From contig JAEUMP010000024.1 in assembly GCA_016791445.1 (NCBI GenBank), positions 62,001 to 126,000 on the forward strand: a stretch of DNA of 64,000 nt, given 5' to 3'. Of the stretch, positions 60,436-64,000 are shown in pieces. How positions within the stretch are numbered: the stretch's first letter is position 1; each line of letters opens with the position of its first letter. Made by a program: the position numbers and the translations under genes. The stretch comes from Hyphomonadaceae bacterium (lineage in GTDB: Bacteria; Pseudomonadota; Alphaproteobacteria; Caulobacterales; Aquidulcibacteraceae). A model generated the notes under the pieces. That model had not been told where the DNA came from and made no database searches. It was given only the letters and a program-made list of their open reading frames with translations.

Positions 60436-60747
60436 TCAGCAGCGCGCGGGGGCAAACCTCGCGGGAGCAGGCGGACGTGCAAAACCACGAGCGGGGCGCA
60501 ACACCCGCCCGCGTGCATGACGCGAAATGAAACCCAAGGCCCGCTCACACAACGGACCCGGCGCGCGCGACGCATGAAAGAGGGAGCGCCGGACAACGGC
60601 GTCACGCGAGATCTTCCGACGGCTGGCGCGCATCCGCGCCACGGGCGGCGCACACGTCTCCACGGCGGTCACAGGACGCGCCGGCGCCGCCTGCCACAGC
60701 AGGAGCCCCCCGACCGCCAGAACCAGAACCATGAAGAACGCGAGCAC
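60436..60747 (-). CDS. Putative SOS-induced small membrane protein
   Basis: Unrecognised protein of 103 residues from a GTG with GGAGG five bases upstream. Residues 2-18 (LAFFMVLVLAVGGLLLW) form one transmembrane helix; the rest is Arg/Ala/Pro-rich with three Cys and no domain. ATG 60732 is an alternative start. The promoter overlaps a perfect LexA box, so it should be switched on by DNA damage. That layout recalls Caulobacter SidA, a small membrane inhibitor of division, but no homology is visible. The C-terminal tail might be read-through of a shorter peptide. Confidence 0.55.
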   Translation of the reverse strand: MLAFFMVLVLAVGGLLLWQAAPARPVTAVETCAPPVARMRASRRKISRDAVVRRSLFHASRAPGPLCERALGFISRHARGRVLRPARGFARPPAPARFAPARC

Positions 60748-60778
60748 ATCGGCCTCCGTTGAAAAACCTGAGGCTAAA

Positions 60779-60811
60779 GTTCTCTATATGTTCTATTGGG
60801 GCAAGTGACAA
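60779..60811 (-). promoter_or_regulatory. SOS-regulated promoter (perfect LexA box over the -10)
   Basis: On the minus strand: -35 TTGTCA (60806-60811), spacer of 17, -10 TATAGA (60783-60788). The LexA box GTTC-TCTATAT-GTTC spans 60779-60793 and covers the -10 completely. The expected transcription start is near 60776, about 29 nt before the GTG of the small membrane protein. It is one of only two perfect GTTC-N7-GTTC sites I found between genes. Confidence 0.8.
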
Positions 60812-60863
60812 TTCGGACAGGGAGGAGCGACGCCCGGTTGCGTGAGCCTTCGCGGCGATGTGA

Positions 60864-60883
60864 CGGCGACGAGACCGTCGCCG
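60864..60883. other. 8-bp hairpin between the SOS promoter and tRNA-Ser
   Basis: CGGCGACG-AGAC-CGTCGCCG is a perfect stem. On the minus strand it lies downstream of the tRNA gene, past the run TTTTCTTTT (60903-60912), so it may help end tRNA transcription or insulate the SOS promoter from read-through. Confidence 0.45.
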
Positions 60884-60927
60884 GTCCGGACCTGTCAGGC
60901 TTGAAAAGAAAACGCACAGCCCGCTGG

Positions 60928-61014
60928 CGGATAGGGTGGGATTCGAACCCACGGTAAGCTTGCGCCTACGCCAGTTTTCAAGACTGGAGCCTTCAACCGC
61001 TCGGCCACCTATCC
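60928..61014 (-). tRNA. tRNA-Ser (anticodon UGA)
   Basis: Class II tRNA of 87 nt. Acceptor stem GGATAGG pairs with CCTATCC, discriminator G; CCA is not encoded. Anticodon stem CCAGT/ACTGG around CTTGAAA (anticodon TGA, read UGA), a long variable arm typical of Ser, and T-arm GGGTTCGAATCCC. A T-rich run (TTTTCTTTT on the minus strand) lies 16-25 nt beyond the 3' end and would serve as terminator. Confidence 0.96.
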
Positions 61015-61021
61015 TTACGCC

Positions 61022-61663
61022 TCAGGCGGCGCGGACCTCCGCTTCGGTCTTGGAACGGATTTCGTCAAGCGTGACGCCGGGCGCCATCTCGAGCAGGGCG
61101 AGGCCGCCCTCCCCCTTCTTGTCCACGTCGAAGACGCCGAGATCGGTGATCACGCGATCGACGACGCGCACGCCGGTGAGCGGCAGGCCGCACTTCTTCA
61201 GAAGTTTCGGCGAGCCGTCCTTGGCTGCGTGCTCCATGACGACGACCACGCGCTTGACGCCCGCGACGAGATCCATCGCGCCGCCCATGCCCTTGACCAT
61301 CTTGCCGGGCACCATCCAGTTCGCGAGATCGCCCTTTTCGGAGACCTCCATCGCGCCGAGGATGGAGAGATCGATATGGCCGCCGCGGATCATCGCGAAG
61401 CTGTCGGACGACGAGAAATAGGACGTCTTCCTCAGCTGCGTGATCGTCTGCTTGCCGGCGTTGATGAGATCGGCGTCGACCTCGTCGTCATAGGGAAACG
61501 GCCCCATGCCGAGCATGCCGTTCTCCGACTGCAGCGTCACTTCCATGCCGTCGGGGATGTAGTTGGCGACCAGCGTCGGGATGCCGATGCCGAGATTCAC
61601 ATAGAAACCGTCGCGCAGTTCCTTTGCGGCGCGCGCGGCCAGTTCATCGCGTGTCCAGGCCAT
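61022..61663 (-). CDS. scoB: 3-oxoacid CoA-transferase subunit B
   Basis: Beta subunit of succinyl-CoA:3-ketoacid (or acetoacetate) CoA-transferase, 213 residues. [20 protein letters not shown] at the start and [12 protein letters not shown], in which Glu forms the CoA thioester, are diagnostic. The start overlaps the scoA stop by one base (TAATG). Together with ScoA it activates or uses ketone bodies such as acetoacetate. Confidence 0.95.
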   Translation of the reverse strand: MAWTRDELAARAAKELRDGFYVNLGIGIPTLVANYIPDGMEVTLQSENGMLGMGPFPYDDEVDADLINAGKQTITQLRKTSYFSSSDSFAMIRGGHIDLSILGAMEVSEKGDLANWMVPGKMVKGMGGAMDLVAGVKRVVVVMEHAAKDGSPKLLKKCGLPLTGVRVVDRVITDLGVFDVDKKGEGGLALLEMAPGVTLDEIRSKTEAEVRAA

Positions 61664-62370
61664 TACGCCGCCTCCCGCTTGCGCACGGTGCGCTGTTCGA
61701 TGCGCTTTTCGAAAACACCTTTGACGATGCGGTCTACATAGATGCCCGGCGTGTGGATCTGGTCGGGATCGAGCGCGCCGACGGGCACGATCTCCTCGAC
61801 TTCCGCCACGCAGACCTTGCCGGCCGTCGCCATCATCGGGTTGAAGTTGCGCGCGGTCTTGCGGAAGACGAGATTGCCTTCCGCGTCGCCCTTCCAGGCC
61901 TTCACGATGGACAGATCGGCCTTGAGTCCGGTTTCGAGGACATACTCCTCGCCATCGAACGTCCGCACGTCCTTGCCTTCCGCAACGAGCGTGCCGACGC
62001 CGGTCTTGGTGTAGAATCCCGCGATCCCCGCGCCGCCGGCGCGGATGCGTTCCGCGAGCGTGCCCTGCGGATTGAACTCGAGTTGCAGCTCCCCGGAGAG
62101 ATATTGGCGCTCGAACTCCTTGTTCTCGCCGACATAGGACGAGACCATCTTCGCGATCTGGCGGGTCTTCAGGAGGAGGCCGAGGCCGAAGTCGTCGACG
62201 CCAGCGTTGTTCGAGATCACCGTCAGGTTCTTCACGCCGGTGTCCCGCAGGGCGACGATCAGGTTCTCGGGAATGCCGCAGAGGCCGAAGCCCCCGGACA
62301 TGACGGTCATGCCGTCGAAGGTCAGCCCCTTGAGGGCCGTCGCCGCGTCGGGCTGGACTTTGTTCGCCAT
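61663..62370 (-). CDS. scoA: 3-oxoacid CoA-transferase subunit A
   Basis: Alpha subunit, 235 residues: [20 protein letters not shown] near residue 20 (the GG-GLCG-P CoA-transferase motif), [35 protein letters not shown] and [19 protein letters not shown]. Start ATG 62370 fits the family; the frame is open further upstream. A 246-bp intergenic stretch with GC-rich hairpins precedes it. Confidence 0.95.
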   Translation of the reverse strand: MANKVQPDAATALKGLTFDGMTVMSGGFGLCGIPENLIVALRDTGVKNLTVISNNAGVDDFGLGLLLKTRQIAKMVSSYVGENKEFERQYLSGELQLEFNPQGTLAERIRAGGAGIAGFYTKTGVGTLVAEGKDVRTFDGEEYVLETGLKADLSIVKAWKGDAEGNLVFRKTARNFNPMMATAGKVCVAEVEEIVPVGALDPDQIHTPGIYVDRIVKGVFEKRIEQRTVRKREAA

Positions 62371-62471
62371 TGCACACTCATCGATGGGATGGGGGTGTCT
62401 AGGCCGCAGCCGCCCATGGCGCAACGGCAAGGCGGGACAAAGTTGAAGTTTGATTCAGGTTTTTGCGGCGC

Positions 62472-62518
62472 GCCCTGCCGAGGGCAGTCGCGCCGGCCGC
62501 TGAGCCGGCGGCCGGCGC
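62472..62518. other. Tandem GC-rich hairpins between histidine phosphatase and scoA
   Basis: Hairpin 1: GCCCT-GCCG-AGGGC (62472-62485). Hairpin 2: an 11-bp stem (62490-62500 with 62508-62518) around a 7-nt loop. They lie between the minus-strand histidine-phosphatase stop and the scoA start. No T-run on either strand; possible transcript end or an unannotated RNA element. The rest of this 246-bp gap shows nothing else recognisable. Confidence 0.4.
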
Positions 62519-62616
62519 ATTCTGGTTGCCCAGGACGGTCACGCGAGCGAGGGACGAGAAAGGCGCGCCGTCGAGGGGGAGAGTGCACTTCCCGCCTTGA
62601 ACCGCGCATGAACGGA

Positions 62617-63345
62617 TCAGTCCGCCGCGAAGATCGCCTCGAGGCTCGTGCGCGACATGCCGTGCTTCAGCCAGTTGTAGGGCGTGATGTTCACCGCCTT
62701 GACAATGATGCGCCCGATATCCCCGCCATCCGAAGTCAGATCGAAATCGAGGACGTTGACGCAGCAGGTATCCTGCTCGAACGCGGACGCCGCCGCGAGC
62801 CCTGCCCCGCAAGCCCAACTGAGGATGAGGCGGTTCACACCCTCGTGTGCGACGATGAGCGTGGCGCCGCGCTCCGCGACCGGCTCGGGCGACAGGACCA
62901 CCCGGCGGATCGCGGCCACCGCGCGCGCCTGCGCATCGACGAAGGACTCGCCGTCGAACATGCGCGCCCCCGGTTCGTGCGCCCGCGCGAACTGCGCCGC
63001 CATCGCGACCGCCGCTTCCGCGCGCCCGTTGAAGGCGACCGTGCCGCCGCGAATTTCCTCAAGGTCGCCGTCGGCTGTCAGCACTGGCGCGCGGGCGCGC
63101 TGCGCGAGGACGATTTCGGCCGTCTCACGCGTGCGCGTCAGGCCGGAAGAGAGCGCCCGGGTCAGCACCGGCTCGGCCAGCGCCAGTCCCGCCGTCTCCG
63201 CCTGCGCACGCCCCTCCTCGGTCAGTCTCGCCACGCGATGGTCGCGCGCCTTCAGGACCTCATCGCTGAAATAGTCCACGCGACCATGGCGCATCAGGTA
63301 GATGCGCCGGCGCTCGAGCCGCTGTCCGCCGCTTGAGACGTTCAC
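62617..63345 (-). CDS. Histidine phosphatase family protein
   Basis: Phosphoglycerate-mutase-like phosphatase of 242 residues: RHG motif [45 protein letters not shown] and the second catalytic His in [14 protein letters not shown]. Substrate unknown. The GTG start overlaps the stop of the CoA-transferase gene by GTGA, so the two are co-translated. Confidence 0.88.
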   Translation of the reverse strand: MNVSSGGQRLERRRIYLMRHGRVDYFSDEVLKARDHRVARLTEEGRAQAETAGLALAEPVLTRALSSGLTRTRETAEIVLAQRARAPVLTADGDLEEIRGGTVAFNGRAEAAVAMAAQFARAHEPGARMFDGESFVDAQARAVAAIRRVVLSPEPVAERGATLIVAHEGVNRLILSWACGAGLAAASAFEQDTCCVNVLDFDLTSDGGDIGRIIVKAVNITPYNWLKHGMSRTSLEAIFAAD

Positions 63346-64000
63346 GCGCCCGCCTTGAGCTTGTCGATGATCGCGCCGTCGACGCCCCAGTCGCGCAGGG
63401 CGGTTTCGGTGTGGGCGCCGACTTCCGGCGGCGGCCCCTGCACTTTCGACTGCGTCCGCGAGAAGCGCGGCGCGACGTTCGGCTGGACCACGCCCTCCAC
63501 GGTGACGAATGTCTCGCGCGCCTTGTTGTGCGCATGCTCGGGCGCTTCCGCCCACGACAGCACCGGCGCGAAGCACACATCGGTGCCTTCCATCAGCGCG
63601 CACCACTCATCGCGTGTTTTCGTCTTGATGACCGCCGCCAGCTTTTCGGACAGCGCCGGCCAGGCAGTTCGGTCCATCTGCGCCTGGAAGGCTGGCTCGG
63701 CCGACAGCCCCGTCTTCTCGAGCAGGAGTGCGTAGAACTGCGGTTCGATGGATCCCACGGAGATCCATTTGCCGTCCTTGCAGGCATAGGTGTCGTAGAA
63801 GTGCGCGCCGCCGTCGAGCAGGTTCGCGTCGCGCTGATCGCTCCACATGCCCGTAGCGCGCATGCCGTAGAACATCGCCGCGAGCGACGCGGCGCCGTCC
63901 GTCATGGCGCAGTCGATCACCTGTCCCTTGCCGGAGCGTTGCGCCTCGAACAGCGCGGCGCAGATGCCCATCGCCATGTAGAGGGCGCCGCCGCCGAAAT
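63342..64000 (-). CDS. CaiB/BaiF CoA-transferase family protein (N-terminus outside window)
   Basis: Class III CoA-transferase-like protein; the C-terminal ~219 residues are seen. Typical: a Gly-rich segment [20 protein letters not shown] at the window edge, [39 protein letters not shown] and [20 protein letters not shown]. Layout matches alpha-methylacyl-CoA racemase-type members, which act on branched acyl-CoA; the catalytic Asp region is not visible. Overlaps the histidine phosphatase gene at its 3' end. Confidence 0.88.
   Translation of the reverse strand, partial: FGGGALYMAMGICAALFEAQRSGKGQVIDCAMTDGAASLAAMFYGMRATGMWSDQRDANLLDGGAHFYDTYACKDGKWISVGSIEPQFYALLLEKTGLSAEPAFQAQMDRTAWPALSEKLAAVIKTKTRDEWCALMEGTDVCFAPVLSWAEAPEHAHNKARETFVTVEGVVQPNVAPRFSRTQSKVQGPPPEVGAHTETALRDWGVDGAIIDKLKAGA

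Noticed and set aside
60260-60520. Plus-strand 86-codon frame in the stretch before the SOS gene
   Set aside because: No ribosome site, no hydrophobic or conserved segment, composition of non-coding GC-rich DNA.

Overview
This window is a chromosomal backbone segment of a high-GC alphaproteobacterium, probably in the Caulobacterales/Parvularculales/Hyphomonadaceae neighbourhood. The evidence is gene order: bamA-skp-lpxD-fabZ-lpxA-lpxI-lpxB, gltA-gltX, comEC/lexA, trpE-G-D-C with ppiD, tpiA-secG-pyrG, eno-ftsB-pdhABC-lpd-lipA-coq10, ispDF, dusB-ntrB-ntrC-ntrY-ntrX, dat-hfq-hflX and tmk-holB-tatD. PdhB carries a lipoyl domain, ispD and ispF are fused, and the LexA boxes have the alphaproteobacterial form GTTC-N7-GTTC. 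I assign no genus. I saw no insertion sequence, prophage or CRISPR array.

Layout. 0-7.5 kb: outer-membrane assembly and lipid A operon (bamA is cut by the window edge). 7.5-13.2 kb: citrate synthase, GltX, ComEC and LexA, with LexA operators upstream of lexA. 13.2-19.1 kb: a tightly overlapped ppiD-trpE-trpG-trpD-trpC operon. 19.1-22.4 kb: tpiA, secG, pyrG. 22.5-25.6 kb: a small accessory patch holding a DUF2807 adhesin-like protein with an AMGG repeat, a SnoaL-like lipoprotein, and a TetR/DUF2855 pair with two GTAC-N6-GTAC operators. 25.6-34.6 kb: rpmF with a good terminator, eno, ftsB, and a pyruvate dehydrogenase operon that also contains three small uncharacterised genes and a marC gene. 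34.7-42.3 kb: acyl-CoA synthetase-like protein, lipA, COQ10-like protein, CinA, a large membrane protein fused to a spermidine-synthase domain, ispDF. 42.3-52 kb: dusB, two NtrB/C-type two-component systems, D-amino-acid transaminase, hfq, hflX. 52-58 kb (minus strand): mazG, MBL hydrolase, tatD, holB, tmk, a D,D-carboxypeptidase and a SPOR protein. 58-64 kb: dehydrogenase, AhpD-like protein, a small membrane protein, tRNA-Ser, scoA/scoB, a histidine phosphatase and a partial CaiB-type CoA-transferase.

The most interesting signal is at 60.4-60.8 kb. A minus-strand GTG ORF with a good ribosome-binding site encodes a small protein with one N-terminal membrane helix. Its promoter (TTGTCA-N17-TATAGA) has the -10 inside a perfect LexA box (GTTC-TCTATAT-GTTC). 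The only other perfect box I found is at lexA, where it also overlaps the -10. This is the design expected of an SOS-induced membrane checkpoint peptide such as Caulobacter SidA. Other notable points: NtrC and NtrX both lack GAFTGA; three convergent gene pairs end on the same shared CTAG; the ftsB upstream region has three GANTC sites and a near-CtrA box; a possible gene remnant follows eno; a hairpin and U-run precede hfq; and moaC-moeA and metG are missing from otherwise conserved clusters.
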